A DNA stretch of 64,000 nucleotides from positions 1,178,001 through 1,242,000 of the forward strand of contig NZ_FNKN01000001.1 of NCBI RefSeq assembly GCF_900102175.1, read 5' to 3'. This document shows positions 16,166-25,647 of this stretch, piece after piece. Source of the DNA: Microbacterium sp. cf332. GTDB taxonomy: Bacteria; Actinomycetota; Actinomycetes; Actinomycetales; Microbacteriaceae. Positions within the stretch are counted from its first letter, which is position 1; every line of letters starts with the position of its first letter. The notes beneath the pieces are model-generated. The model ran no database searches. It was given only the letters and a program-made list of their open reading frames with translations, and was not told the DNA's origin. Position numbers and translations under genes: made by a program.

Positions 16166-18235
16166 GTGAACGAGCCGCTCCCCTTCGCCAGCGCGTACGC
16201 CCACGGCTTCGCGCGGATCGCCGCCTGCACCGTGCCGGTCGCGATCGCCGACCCCGCGGCCAACGCCGACGCCGTGCTCGCCGAAGCGCGCACGTGCGAT
16301 GCCGACGCGGTGGCGGTCGCGGTCTTCCCCGAGCTCTGCCTCACCGGCTACGCGATCGACGACCTCGTGCTGCAGGATGTCGTCCTCGATGCCGTCGACA
16401 CCGCGATCGAGCGCATCGTCGCCGCATCCGTCGATTTGATGCCCGTGCTCGTCGTCGGCGCCCCGCTGCGGCATCGCAGCCGCCTGTACAACTGCGCCGT
16501 CGTGATCCACCGCGGCGAGATCCTGGGGGTGGCGCCGAAGGCCTACCTGCCGACGTACCGCGAGTTCTACGAGCGCCGCTGGTATGCGCCGGGCGAGGCG
16601 TGGGACGGCGAGAGCATCCGCATCGGCGAGCATGAGACGGTGTTCGGGACGAACCTGCTGTTCGACGTCCGCGACGTGCCCGGGCTCGTCCTGCACGCCG
16701 AGGTGTGCGAGGACATGTGGGTTCCGGTGCCTCCGTCGTCGCGGGCGGCCCTGGCCGGCGCGACGGTGCTTGTGAACCTCTCGGGCTCGCCCATCACCAT
16801 CGGACGTGCCGACGATCGGCGCGCCCTCGTGCAGTCGCAGTCGCTGCGCTGCCTCGCCGCCTACGCGTATGCGGCGGCTGGTCTGGGCGAGTCGACCAAC
16901 GACGTGTCGTGGGACGGTCAGACCATGATCTACGAGGGGGGCTCGCTGCTCGCCGAGACCGAGCGGTTCCCCGACGGACCGCGGCGCAGCGTCGCCGACG
17001 TAGACCTCGATCGTCTCCGCCAGGACCGGTACCGGCAGGGCACCTTCGACGACAACCGGCGCGACGTCGGGACCGACTTCCTGACCGTCGAGACGTTCCT
17101 GCGTCCCCCGGCCGAGGACATCGGACTGCGACGCACCCTCGATCGGTTCCCGTTCGTCCCCGACGACCCGGCCCGCCTCGATCAGGACTGCTACGAGGCA
17201 TTCAACATCCAGGTGTCCGGTCTCGAGCAGCGGATGCGCGCGATCGGCGGCCCTCGCCCGGTCATCGGCGTATCGGGCGGGCTGGACTCCACCCATGCGC
17301 TGCTCGTGGTGGCGCGGGCGATGGATCGGATGGGGCGCCCGCGCAGCGACATCCTCGCGTACACGATGCCCGGGTTCGCGACGAGCGACCACACCAAATC
17401 GAACGCGGTCGCCCTCGCCGAGGCGATCGGCGCGACGATCGAGACCATCGACATCCGTCCCGCCGCGAACGAGCTGCTCCGCGGCATCGGCCACCCGTAC
17501 GCGTCGGGCGAGCCGGTCTACGACGTGACGTTCGAGAACGTGCAGGCGGGAGTGCGTACCGACTTCCTCTTCCGGCTCGCGAACCGGCTGAACGGCATCG
17601 TCATCGGCACCTCCGACCTGTCCGAGCTCGCGCTCGGCTGGGCCACGTACGGGGTCGGCGACCACATGAGCCACTATGCGGTGAACGTCGGCGTACCGAA
17701 GACGCTCATGCAGCACCTCATCCGGTGGGTCATCGCGCACCGCGAGGGGACGGGCACCGATCTCACCGACGAGGCGGTGCGCGTGCTGCAGTCGGTGCTC
17801 GACACCGAGATCAGCCCCGAGCTCGTCCCCGCGGGCGAGGACGGCAAGGTGCAGTCGACCGAATCGACGATCGGGCCCTACGCGCTGCACGACTTCGCGC
17901 TGCATCACGTGCTGCGGTACGGGTTCCGCCCCTCGAAGATCGCCTTCCTCGCGCAGCACGCATGGTCGGACGCCGACGCCGGCGACTGGCCCGCCGGGTT
18001 CCCCCGCGACAGCCGCTATGCGTACGACCTCGCCGAGATCGCGCACTGGCTGCAGGTGTTCATCAAGCGGTTCTTCGGGTTCGCGCAGTTCAAGCGCAGC
18101 GCGATCCCGAACGGTCCCAAGGTCGCCGCGGCCGGATCGCTGTCGCCGCGCGGTGACTGGCGCGCGCCGTCCGACGGCAACCCCGCGGCTTGGCTGGCCG
18201 AGCTGCGCCGGGCACTCCCCGACCTCGTCGACTGA
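16166..18235 (+). CDS. nadE: glutamine-dependent NAD+ synthetase
   Basis: A 689-residue enzyme that amidates nicotinic acid adenine dinucleotide to NAD+, taking ammonia from glutamine. The N-terminal nitrilase-type glutaminase domain (about 1-300) has the Glu-Lys-Cys triad at Glu56 (FPELCLTGY), Lys125 (PKAYLP) and Cys181 (HAEVCEDMW). The C-terminal synthetase domain has the PP-loop SGGLDST (residues 370-376) and later DLSELALGW. Size and order match the long actinobacterial NadE. The GTG start at 16166 directly follows GGGGAGG. The frame continues upstream without conserved sequence. Divergent from the nuclease-helicase. Confidence 0.95.
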   Translation: MNEPLPFASAYAHGFARIAACTVPVAIADPAANADAVLAEARTCDADAVAVAVFPELCLTGYAIDDLVLQDVVLDAVDTAIERIVAASVDLMPVLVVGAPLRHRSRLYNCAVVIHRGEILGVAPKAYLPTYREFYERRWYAPGEAWDGESIRIGEHETVFGTNLLFDVRDVPGLVLHAEVCEDMWVPVPPSSRAALAGATVLVNLSGSPITIGRADDRRALVQSQSLRCLAAYAYAAAGLGESTNDVSWDGQTMIYEGGSLLAETERFPDGPRRSVADVDLDRLRQDRYRQGTFDDNRRDVGTDFLTVETFLRPPAEDIGLRRTLDRFPFVPDDPARLDQDCYEAFNIQVSGLEQRMRAIGGPRPVIGVSGGLDSTHALLVVARAMDRMGRPRSDILAYTMPGFATSDHTKSNAVALAEAIGATIETIDIRPAANELLRGIGHPYASGEPVYDVTFENVQAGVRTDFLFRLANRLNGIVIGTSDLSELALGWATYGVGDHMSHYAVNVGVPKTLMQHLIRWVIAHREGTGTDLTDEAVRVLQSVLDTEISPELVPAGEDGKVQSTESTIGPYALHDFALHHVLRYGFRPSKIAFLAQHAWSDADAGDWPAGFPRDSRYAYDLAEIAHWLQVFIKRFFGFAQFKRSAIPNGPKVAAAGSLSPRGDWRAPSDGNPAAWLAELRRALPDLVD

Positions 18236-18241
18236 CGTCGT

Positions 18242-18823
18242 TCAGACGGTGGGCAATGTGCCGTAGGCGAGCGTGATCAGCCAGCCGTCGCGCGAGACGT
18301 CGACGAGGCTGTACTTCATGTTGCGGTCGGGGATCCATCCCCGGTGACGGCCCGGGTCGAGACGGACCTGTTCCGGAGCGACCCGCACTCCGCGCCCGTC
18401 GGCCTCGAGGACGGCCTGCACGTGCACCCAGTGGTCGATGAGATCGAGCGTGTCGCCCGACGAGAACAGGCGCGAGTGCTTCCGCATCCGAGCGAGGTCG
18501 GCGGGCTCGGGATGCGCATCGCGGATGTCGATGCCGATCGGCAAGCCGGGATCGCTCACGGCGACGACGGTCGCGGCGCGGAAGCTCGCCGTGGTGATCG
18601 CCAGCGGCACCTCCACCCCGTCGCGCGAGGCGACGAGGCGCGTGTGATAGCCGAAGCCGCGGGGCGCCTCGCGCTCGATGCGGATGTCCTTCTCGTCGCA
18701 GCGCAGCACCTGAGCGACGACCTCGCGCGCGATCGTCCGGCGGCGCTGGTGCACCGTGATGGCGGGGTCCCAGCCGAGACGGGCGGTGATGCCCGCCGGT
18801 GTGTCGAGAAGTACCGTCTGCAT
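18242..18823 (-). CDS. 4'-phosphopantetheinyl-transferase-like protein with degenerate active site
   Basis: A 193-residue protein resembling the second half of Sfp-type phosphopantetheinyl transferases: IGIDIRDAHPE matches the (V/I)G(I/V)DxE motif in position, and HWVHVQAVLEADGRG aligns with the WxxKEAxxKxxG motif. Several catalytic residues are replaced (E to R in motif one; K and E of the KEA motif to V and Q). A residual fold is therefore likely, but normal transfer of phosphopantetheine is doubtful. TAGACT lies about 35 nt upstream and a GGGAG sequence before ATG 18823. It is convergent with nadE, which ends 6 nt away. Confidence 0.5.
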   Translation of the reverse strand: MQTVLLDTPAGITARLGWDPAITVHQRRRTIAREVVAQVLRCDEKDIRIEREAPRGFGYHTRLVASRDGVEVPLAITTASFRAATVVAVSDPGLPIGIDIRDAHPEPADLARMRKHSRLFSSGDTLDLIDHWVHVQAVLEADGRGVRVAPEQVRLDPGRHRGWIPDRNMKYSLVDVSRDGWLITLAYGTLPTV

Positions 18824-18966
18824 GCCGCCGCTCCCGCCTGTCGATGGTCTGACCTCGGCCCGAGTCTAGCGAGCGGCGCACGCCGCACCAGAGGGGACCG
18901 CCGGGCTTAACCCGCCCGGCGACCGGGATCACGGCGCCGCGCGCACGCCTCGCCTAGGCTGGCGGG

Positions 18967-19098
18967 ATGAGCCTCGACAACGGCGACGACAAGCGTCCGT
19001 CCTCGGCCCGCATCGCGATCTGGGTGGTGGTCGGCGGCATCGGCGCGTACCTGCTGATCTCCGGGGTCTTGGGCATCCTGGCCGGCGGCGGTGCCTGA
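18967..19098 (+). CDS. small single-pass membrane protein, unknown function
   Basis: A 43-residue protein: a polar N-terminus MSLDNGDDKRPSSAR followed by one hydrophobic segment (about residues 16-40) rich in Val, Ile, Gly and Leu. The reading frame is supported by a TAGGCT -10 (18955-18960) ending exactly 6 nt before the ATG, a leaderless start like many in this window. The stop lies one base before ATG 19100 of the nucleosidase gene, so the pair is probably co-transcribed. No family is recognised. A GCCGGGC/GCCCGGC hairpin lies just upstream (about 18900-18923). Confidence 0.62.
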   Translation: MSLDNGDDKRPSSARIAIWVVVGGIGAYLLISGVLGILAGGGA

Positions 19099-19099
19099 C

Positions 19100-19660
19100 A
19101 TGCGCCGTCTCCTCGTCGTCGCGCACCGCGACGAGCTCACCGGGTTCCCCGACCACATCCCGGGGTTCGATATCCTGCTGACCGGTCCGGGAAAGCTGCC
19201 CGCCGCGCACGAGCTGACCCGCGCGCTCGACCGCTCTCCCTACGACGAGGTCGTCGTCGTCGGCACCGCGGGCGCCGTGGCAGGCGCCGTCGGTCCGGGC
19301 ATCTACGAGATCGCGGATGCAGTGCAGCACGACGTCTTCGACCTCGCCGGTGTGCGCGGTCGCCACCTCTCCATGCCCGAGCGTGTCGAGACCGGCCGGG
19401 AGGGCGTCCGCATCGCAACGGGCGACGTGTTCGTCGACGACGCCGACGCCGTCGCCGTCATCCGCTCGCTCGGCGCTCAGCTGGTCGACATGGAGACGTA
19501 CGTGTACATCTGGGTCGCCGAACGGTTCGGCGTTCCGATCCGCGTGCTCAAGGCGGTGTCGGACGACGCGCAGGACGGCGCGACGACCGGTTGGGACGAC
19601 GCCGTCGCGGCGTGCAGCGCCGCGCTGTACGCGCGGATCCGCGCGGACTACGGCGTCTGA
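19100..19660 (+). CDS. MTA/SAH-type nucleosidase family protein
   Basis: A 186-residue protein of the purine/uridine phosphorylase fold. It contains VVVVGTAGAVAG and the hallmark VDMETYVY, where the Met-Glu pair contacts the ribose in 5'-methylthioadenosine/S-adenosylhomocysteine nucleosidases, then KAVSDDAQDG with the catalytic-region aspartate. It is shorter than canonical MtnN (~230 residues), so the exact nucleoside substrate is uncertain. GTG 19091, overlapping the previous stop, is an alternative start. ATG 19100 is preferred because it begins the conserved MRRLLVVAHRDEL. Its 3' end overlaps the convergent small membrane protein gene by 13 nt. Confidence 0.75.
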   Translation: MRRLLVVAHRDELTGFPDHIPGFDILLTGPGKLPAAHELTRALDRSPYDEVVVVGTAGAVAGAVGPGIYEIADAVQHDVFDLAGVRGRHLSMPERVETGREGVRIATGDVFVDDADAVAVIRSLGAQLVDMETYVYIWVAERFGVPIRVLKAVSDDAQDGATTGWDDAVAACSAALYARIRADYGV

Positions 19661-19830
19661 TCGTCGCTGCGGACGAACAGCCGGCGCAGCAGCAGGAACA
19701 CGACGACCGCGACGACCGCGACGAGCCCGAGCTTGACGGCGAAGACGGCGAGCCGCAGCACGACGTCGACGACCACCCATGCGATGAATATCGCGGCGAT
19801 CACCCCGACGACGGTCCAGAAAGTCCTCAC
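19648..19830 (-). CDS. small two-helix membrane protein, unknown function
   Basis: A 60-residue hydrophobic protein with two predicted membrane segments (about residues 5-28 and 30-50) and the charged tail RRLFVRSDDQTP. The GTG start at 19830 has a TAGGGT -10 (19842-19837) ending 6 nt upstream, which supports expression of this short frame. The start lies 9 nt from the sbcC stop on the same strand, so it has its own promoter inside the terminator-proximal end of sbcC. No recognisable family. Confidence 0.65.
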   Translation of the reverse strand: MRTFWTVVGVIAAIFIAWVVVDVVLRLAVFAVKLGLVAVVAVVVFLLLRRLFVRSDDQTP

Positions 19831-19839
19831 GCCTCCACC

Positions 19840-22800
19840 CTAATCGCGCCGGCTGTGGGCGTCCTGGCGGATCACGCTCGGCCCTTCGCGCGTGGCCTCG
19901 ACGACGATCTGCGCCGCGAGCTGCTCCTTCATCCCCTCGACGTGGCTGATGACGCCCACGATGCGTCCGCCGACGCGCAGTTCGTCGAGCGTGCGCATCG
20001 CGAGCTCGAGGGTCTCGGGGTCGAGCGACCCGAAGCCCTCGTCGACGAAGAGGGTGTCGAGACGGATGCCGCCGGCGCGGCCCGTGACGACCTCGGCGAG
20101 TCCGAGCGCGAGCGCGAGCGAGGCGAGGAACGTCTCGCCGCCGGAGAGCGACTGCGGCGAGCGCAGGCGGCCCGTGTGCGCGTCGAGGACCTCGAGACCG
20201 AGACCTGAGGCGGCCCCCCGTGCCTGCAGCGCGTCGCTGTGGTGCAGCGTGTAACGACCGGACGACATGTCGCGCAGACGCAGGTTCGCCGCCGCGACGA
20301 TCTCCTCGAGCTCGGCCGCCAGCACGAACGTCTCGAGATCCATCTTCCGCGTGTTGGGGGCGCGGCCGGCGACGGTGTCGGCGAGGCGCGTGACGATCGT
20401 CGCGCGGTCGGCGAGACCGGAGACCGCGGAGAACGCGTCGTCGATGCGGACGGTCAGCTCGTACAGCCGCTCGGCCGCGTTCACGGCGTCGCGGTGCGAG
20501 GCGATCGCCGAGGTGCGCGCGGCGTCGCCGGCGGCGACGGCGGCGGCCGAGGCGTCGAGGTCGGGAGCCTCGTCGGAGAGTCCCGCCGCGACGAGCTCGA
20601 GTTCGAGCAGCCGGGACCGTGTGGCCGACACTTCTGCCGCGTGCGCAGCGACACGACGGGCCGAAGCGGTCCGCTCCGCCTCAGGCAGCAGCGCGTCGTG
20701 CACCGCGGCGACGTCGGGGAACGCGGACGCGACGACGCGGGCATCACGGTCGGCGAGGGCGTCGAGGACGACAGCCTCGGCCTCGCGGAGCACCGCACGG
20801 GCGTCGAGCAGGGCGCGGGCACGATCGCGCCGTTCCGTCAGAGCGGCGATGCGATCGGCGACGGCGTCGAACGTCGCGCGGGCAGCCGCGACCTCGCGCT
20901 CGAGACGCGCGTGCTCCGTCGCGGCGACGGCCGACCGCTCCCGCGCGGTCGCGAGTGCAGCGTCGAGCCGGGCGCGCTCTCGGGCGGCATCCGCATCGAG
21001 GCTCTCGAGGGCATCACGCTGCCCGGTCAGCTCGACGACGAGCTCGATCGCGCGCTCTGCCGACGTCGACTCCTCGCGAGCGGTGCCCAGCAGCGCGGCG
21101 AGCTCGTCGCTGTCGCGTCCGCCGGCTCGGGCGGCCGTCGCCGCATGCTCGACGCGGAGCCCGGCGGCACGCTCACCCGCCTCCCGGGCGGCGAGGGCGG
21201 TGGCGTCGCGGGCGGACTCCGCGGCGACCAGGTGGTCGTCGCTCACACCGTCGTCGGCCGCGGGCGCCGGGTGCGGGTGCTCGAGCGAGCCGCAGACGGG
21301 GCATGGATCACCGTCGACGAGGTCGGCCGCGAGCTCTCCGGCGCGCCCCGCGACCCGGCGCCGGAGAAGGTCGGTCACCGCGACGGCGGCGGTGTCGGCG
21401 GCAGCACTCGCCCGAAGGTACTCGTCATCGGCCGCGGCCAGCGCGCGAGCCGTACGCTCGGCCTCGACCGCCGCGCTCGCCTGAGCGGCGAGCTCGCTCA
21501 CGCGCTCTCGCAGGCCGTCGGCGCGCGCCGCCTCGGCCGCCGCCGCCGCGAGGGCCGTATCCAGCCGCTCGCGCTCGACCGGCAGGAGCGCGTGCTGCTC
21601 GGCGAGAGCGCGCGCCTCATCGGTCAGCCGCGCAATGTCGGCGGCGATCGCATCGCGCTCCGCGGCCGTGCGCGACAGTTGACGCTCGCGCTCGAGGGCA
21701 TCCGAGAGGCGGGCGAGATCACCGGTCATCACCTCGACGACGCCCGCGATGTCGTCACCGTCGGAGCCGCCCACCGCCTGCCAGCGCGCCTCGGCGACGT
21801 CGGCGGCGCGGCGCGCTGTGCGTACCGCCTCGTCGGCGCGGTCGGCGCGCTCGAGCGTGGCACGCAGCGTCTCGGCGGCGCGGGCTCGATCGAGCCGCTG
21901 TTCCTCCTCGCGCGCCCCCGCGGCGGCGTCGTCGAGCTCGGCCAGTCGTCGCCGCGCGGTTACGAGCTCGTCGAGGACGCGCGCGCGTTCGACGAGCTCG
22001 GCGTGGGCGGCGATGAGTGCGGTATGACGCTCCTCAGCCTGCTGCCGCAGTTCGTGGGCCTGTTCGACGCGGTACTCGGCGCGGCGCAGCGCACGGTCGA
22101 CCATCTCACGGCGTCCGCCGAGATCGGCTGCCGGCGGGGCCGCGTCGGTAGCCGTCTGCGTCTCGGGCTGACTGCGCATCGCCGCCGCCTCGGCGAGGTC
22201 GAGCAGCGTACGCACCTGCTCGGCGCCGGCATCGAGCTCGCGCTGCACCGATCGGCGGCGCTCCTCGAGGTCGTCCTTGTACTGCTCGAACCGCTTCGTG
22301 TCGAACAGCGTCCGCAGCAGCTGCTGTCGTTCGTCGTTGCGGGCGAGCAAAAAGCGCGAGAACTTGTTCTGGGCCAGCAGTATCACCTGCTGGAACTGCT
22401 GCGCGTTCAACCCGAGCACCTCGTCGAGGAGCAGAGCGGCCTCGCGGGGCTTCGCCGCGCGCCCGACCCAGTCGCCGTCGACGAACTGCTCGACCTCGGC
22501 TCGCGCGACCTCCGTCGTGAGCTTGTCGCCGCGCTTGGCCGGGCGCTCGTACTCCGGCGCGCGGGTGACGCGCCAGCGCTCGCCCCCGACGGTGAACTCG
22601 AGTCTGACCTGGGTGGGATCGCCGAGGAAGCTGTGGTCGCTGCGCAGCCGGCGCTCTCCGTTGTCGTACCGCGGAACCGAGCCGTAGAGCGCGAAGCTGA
22701 CGCCGTCGAGGATGCTCGACTTGCCGGCGCCCGTGCGTCCCGAGATGAGGAACACCCCGTCGCGGTCGAAGGCGTCGAAATCGACGGTCTGGGTCTCGCG

Positions 22801-22842
22801 GAACGGCCCGAAGCCCGTCAGCTCGAGGCGATGCAGCTTCAC
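19840..22842 (-). CDS. sbcC: exonuclease SbcC (Rad50-like ATPase)
   Basis: A 1000-residue SMC-like ATPase that works with SbcD to cleave hairpins and process DNA ends. The N-terminal half-site opens KLHRLELTGFGPFRE and has Walker A SGRTGAGKSSILDG. Long coiled-coil arms rich in Ala, Arg and Glu flank the zinc hook CPVC (Cys514, Cys517) in the exact middle of the protein. The C-terminal half-site has the signature SLSGGETFLASLALALGLAE and Walker B DTLFVDEGFGSLD. The GTG at 22842 overlaps the sbcD stop as GTGA, so the genes are coupled. Confidence 0.95.
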   Translation of the reverse strand: MKLHRLELTGFGPFRETQTVDFDAFDRDGVFLISGRTGAGKSSILDGVSFALYGSVPRYDNGERRLRSDHSFLGDPTQVRLEFTVGGERWRVTRAPEYERPAKRGDKLTTEVARAEVEQFVDGDWVGRAAKPREAALLLDEVLGLNAQQFQQVILLAQNKFSRFLLARNDERQQLLRTLFDTKRFEQYKDDLEERRRSVQRELDAGAEQVRTLLDLAEAAAMRSQPETQTATDAAPPAADLGGRREMVDRALRRAEYRVEQAHELRQQAEERHTALIAAHAELVERARVLDELVTARRRLAELDDAAAGAREEEQRLDRARAAETLRATLERADRADEAVRTARRAADVAEARWQAVGGSDGDDIAGVVEVMTGDLARLSDALERERQLSRTAAERDAIAADIARLTDEARALAEQHALLPVERERLDTALAAAAAEAARADGLRERVSELAAQASAAVEAERTARALAAADDEYLRASAAADTAAVAVTDLLRRRVAGRAGELAADLVDGDPCPVCGSLEHPHPAPAADDGVSDDHLVAAESARDATALAAREAGERAAGLRVEHAATAARAGGRDSDELAALLGTAREESTSAERAIELVVELTGQRDALESLDADAARERARLDAALATARERSAVAATEHARLEREVAAARATFDAVADRIAALTERRDRARALLDARAVLREAEAVVLDALADRDARVVASAFPDVAAVHDALLPEAERTASARRVAAHAAEVSATRSRLLELELVAAGLSDEAPDLDASAAAVAAGDAARTSAIASHRDAVNAAERLYELTVRIDDAFSAVSGLADRATIVTRLADTVAGRAPNTRKMDLETFVLAAELEEIVAAANLRLRDMSSGRYTLHHSDALQARGAASGLGLEVLDAHTGRLRSPQSLSGGETFLASLALALGLAEVVTGRAGGIRLDTLFVDEGFGSLDPETLELAMRTLDELRVGGRIVGVISHVEGMKEQLAAQIVVEATREGPSVIRQDAHSRRD

Positions 22843-23987
22843 GCGAGAGCCTCGACGCGCACCCGCTCGTCGAGGACGTCGGCGAGCAGGTCGCGCTCGC
22901 GCTCGTCGGCGCCCGCGCCGTCGCGGACGTGGACGAGGAAGGCCTCGACCAGCTCGGCGTCGCTGCGCGCCGCCCGCACCCGCTCCACGTAGGTCCGGCC
23001 GTCGCGCTCCCCCGTGATGGCAGGCGCGTGGACGACTTTGGCGCAGAAGGCGAAGCGCTCCTGCAACCGACGCATCGGGTCGCGTTCGGGCAGCGGGTCG
23101 GTGTATTCGACGCAGACCCAGGACTGCTCGTGCTCGACGAGTGCCGCGTCGGCGAGGACCTCGGCGAGGGGCCCGCGCAGCGTCACCACACGGCGGGGCA
23201 CGGGCAGGTCGAGCCATGTGGTGTCGACGGATCCGTCGGGGGCGAGCTGTACGAGCCAGGAGCCCCGCGGCTTGTCGCCCTCGCCGAAGCTGTAGTGCAG
23301 CGGCGCCCCCGCGTAACGCACGGACGGGGCGAGCTGCTGGCGCCCATGGATGTGGCCGAGCGCCATGTAGTCGACCCCGGCGAACGTCGACAGGGGCACG
23401 ACATCGAGGCCGCCCTGCTGGATGTCGCGCTCGAGATGCGGCGTCGGCTCGACGCCCGCCGCGAAGCAGTGGGCTACGGCGACAGCGCGTCCACCCCGCT
23501 CCGCGAGGTCGGCGCGCACGAGGTCCATCGCCCGCCCGAGCACTGCCGCCTGCGAGCGCGCCTCGGGCCACAGGTGGCGCAGCAGCGCCGGCTCGAGGTA
23601 GGGGATGCCGTAGAAGTGGACGGGTCCGTCGGCGTCGGAGATCGTCACCGGCGTGCCCACCGCGGCGGGGTCGGTCAGCACGTGGATGCCGTCGCGCAGC
23701 AGGCCGGCCTGGAAGCCGAGGCGCGCCGCCGAGTCGTGGTTGCCGCTCGTGACGATCACCCGCGCTCCGGCGTCGGCGATACCGAGGAGGACGTCGGAGA
23801 GGAGCGCGTAGCAGCCGGCGGCGGGAGCCGCGGAGTCGAACACGTCGCCCGCGACCACGACGACGTCGACCTCGTGCTCGCGCACCTGATCGACGAGCGT
23901 GCCGAGCACACCTCGCAGCGCGTCGAGCGTGGAGTGACCGTGGAAGGTCCGCCCGATGTGCCAGTCGGAGGTGTGGAGGATCCGCAT
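22839..23987 (-). CDS. sbcD: exonuclease SbcD (Mre11-like nuclease)
   Basis: A 382-residue calcineurin-like phosphoesterase, the nuclease subunit of SbcCD. The metal-binding motifs are complete: TSDWHIG (Asp8, His10), VVAGDVFDSA, TSGNHDSA, VAHCFAAG and GHIHGRQ. ATG 23987 is preferred over an ATG ten codons upstream, because MRILHTSDWHIG is the normal N-terminus and a TACCCT -10 (24000-23995) ends 7 nt before it, so the transcript is leaderless. It is followed directly by sbcC with a 4-nt overlap. Confidence 0.95.
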   Translation of the reverse strand: MRILHTSDWHIGRTFHGHSTLDALRGVLGTLVDQVREHEVDVVVVAGDVFDSAAPAAGCYALLSDVLLGIADAGARVIVTSGNHDSAARLGFQAGLLRDGIHVLTDPAAVGTPVTISDADGPVHFYGIPYLEPALLRHLWPEARSQAAVLGRAMDLVRADLAERGGRAVAVAHCFAAGVEPTPHLERDIQQGGLDVVPLSTFAGVDYMALGHIHGRQQLAPSVRYAGAPLHYSFGEGDKPRGSWLVQLAPDGSVDTTWLDLPVPRRVVTLRGPLAEVLADAALVEHEQSWVCVEYTDPLPERDPMRRLQERFAFCAKVVHAPAITGERDGRTYVERVRAARSDAELVEAFLVHVRDGAGADERERDLLADVLDERVRVEALA

Positions 23988-24050
23988 GCCGACCAGGGTA
24001 GGAGGCGGCTCGGACATCGCCCGTGCGCCCCGCGGGGAAGCGACGAGACT

Positions 24051-25514
24051 CTAAGCGCGACGCGCGCGCCGGCGCCGTGACGACAGGTCGGTGACGCCGA
24101 GCACGAGGGCCACGGCGAGGAAGAGCCCCACCGAGATCATCCCGAGAGCGTAGGCGTCGTGGTACACGTCGATCGCCGGCGTTGCGCCGTCGTCCTCCCG
24201 GTACACCGTCGAGTAGAACAACGACAGGGCGACCGCCGTGCCGATCGCGGTGCCGATGCGCTGCACGAGCTGCCCGACCGATCCGGCCAGACCTCCCTGC
24301 TTCACCGGGATGTCGGCCAGGGTCAGGGTCTGGTTCGGCGAGATCACCAGGCCGCCGCCGAAGCCGCCCACGGTGAGCACCGCGGCCATGGCGAACTCCA
24401 CGATCCCCGGCGGCACGAAGTAGGCCACGAGAGCGAGGGCGATGACCGCCGAGAGCATGATCACCAGGCCCCACACCACGAGCGGGCGGCCCACCCGGGT
24501 CACGATCCGGCCGCCCACGTAGGAGGCTCCCGCACTCGCGATGGCGAACCCGATCGACACCATCCCGGCGAACACGGGCGCGAGCCCGACCCCGAGCTGC
24601 AGGAACAGCGTCGTGAGCAGGAACATGGCCGGCAGCGCCATGAAGTAGACCGCCTGGATGAGGGTGCCGTTGCGATACGACGAGATCGCGAACAGGTCCA
24701 GAGGCACGAGGGGATGCTTGCCGGATGCCGCGTAACGACGCTCCCACCAGACGAACGCGGCCGTGAAGACGGCGAACACCACGAGCAGCCACCAGCGCTG
24801 CGGATCGTCGTCGGGCGAGCCGGTCGTGAGCAGGAAGGGCGCCATGAGGGCGACCACGACGAGCCCGAAGAGCAACAGCCCCACCGGGTCGAGCTGCAGT
24901 CTGGCCGGTCTCGACTCGCGCGTCTTCGGCAGGAGCCAGAGGACACCGGCGAGCACCACGATCGTCAACGGCACGTTCATCCAGAAGATGTACCGCCACC
25001 CGTCGTCGGCCCCGCCCAGGGCGATCATCAGACCGCCGAGGGTCGGCCCGAAGGCGGTCGAGATGCCGATCGTCGCGCCGAACAGCCCGAACGCCTTGCC
25101 GCGCTCCGCCCCCTGGAACATCTCCTGGGCGAGGCCGATCACCTGCGGCATCTGGATGCCGGCCGCGACGCCCTGCACGAGCCGCGCGGCGAGGAGGGTG
25201 CCGGTGTCGGGAGCGAGCGCGCACACGATGCTCGTCACGGTGAACAGCGACAGCCCGATGACGAAGAGCGCGCGTCGCGATCGCTGGTCGCCGATGCGGC
25301 CCGCCGGCACGAGCGTGAGACCGAACGTCAGCACGTAGCCCGAGACGATCAGCTGCAGCTCGGTCGAGCCGGCCCCGAAGGCCTGCTCGATCGACGGCAG
25401 GGCGACGTTGACCTTGGTCAGGTCGAGGATGGTCAGCGCGGCCACGGCGACGCAGACCCAGAAGGCCCGCCACCGTTGGTGCACCGACAGCGGGATGGTT
25501 GCCGTGTCGCTCAT
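24051..25514 (-). CDS. MFS transporter of the DHA2 (EmrB/QacA) drug-efflux type
   Basis: A 487-residue major facilitator protein with about 14 membrane segments. Motif A is visible as GRIGDQRSRRALFVIG after helix 2, motif C as a Gly/Pro-rich GISTAFGPTLGGLM, and PVKQGGLAGSVGQLVQRIG resembles the DHA2 family C-terminal half. Such proteins export drugs or metabolites using the proton gradient; the substrate cannot be predicted. The start at ATG 25514 has TACTCT (25528-25523) 8 nt upstream. The last residues are strongly basic (SRRRRARRA). Confidence 0.88.
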   Translation of the reverse strand: MSDTATIPLSVHQRWRAFWVCVAVAALTILDLTKVNVALPSIEQAFGAGSTELQLIVSGYVLTFGLTLVPAGRIGDQRSRRALFVIGLSLFTVTSIVCALAPDTGTLLAARLVQGVAAGIQMPQVIGLAQEMFQGAERGKAFGLFGATIGISTAFGPTLGGLMIALGGADDGWRYIFWMNVPLTIVVLAGVLWLLPKTRESRPARLQLDPVGLLLFGLVVVALMAPFLLTTGSPDDDPQRWWLLVVFAVFTAAFVWWERRYAASGKHPLVPLDLFAISSYRNGTLIQAVYFMALPAMFLLTTLFLQLGVGLAPVFAGMVSIGFAIASAGASYVGGRIVTRVGRPLVVWGLVIMLSAVIALALVAYFVPPGIVEFAMAAVLTVGGFGGGLVISPNQTLTLADIPVKQGGLAGSVGQLVQRIGTAIGTAVALSLFYSTVYREDDGATPAIDVYHDAYALGMISVGLFLAVALVLGVTDLSSRRRRARRA

Positions 25515-25647
25515 CGAGGTTCAGAGTATGCCTGCCGAGAGAGCACGGACTCGCTCTTGCGTTCGGCCCCTGCCCGCCGTACGTGTCGTCGGAGCCGGAC
25601 GTGCGGATGCCCCGGGGAGTCGGGCCCCGGGGCATACGCACGACTCG

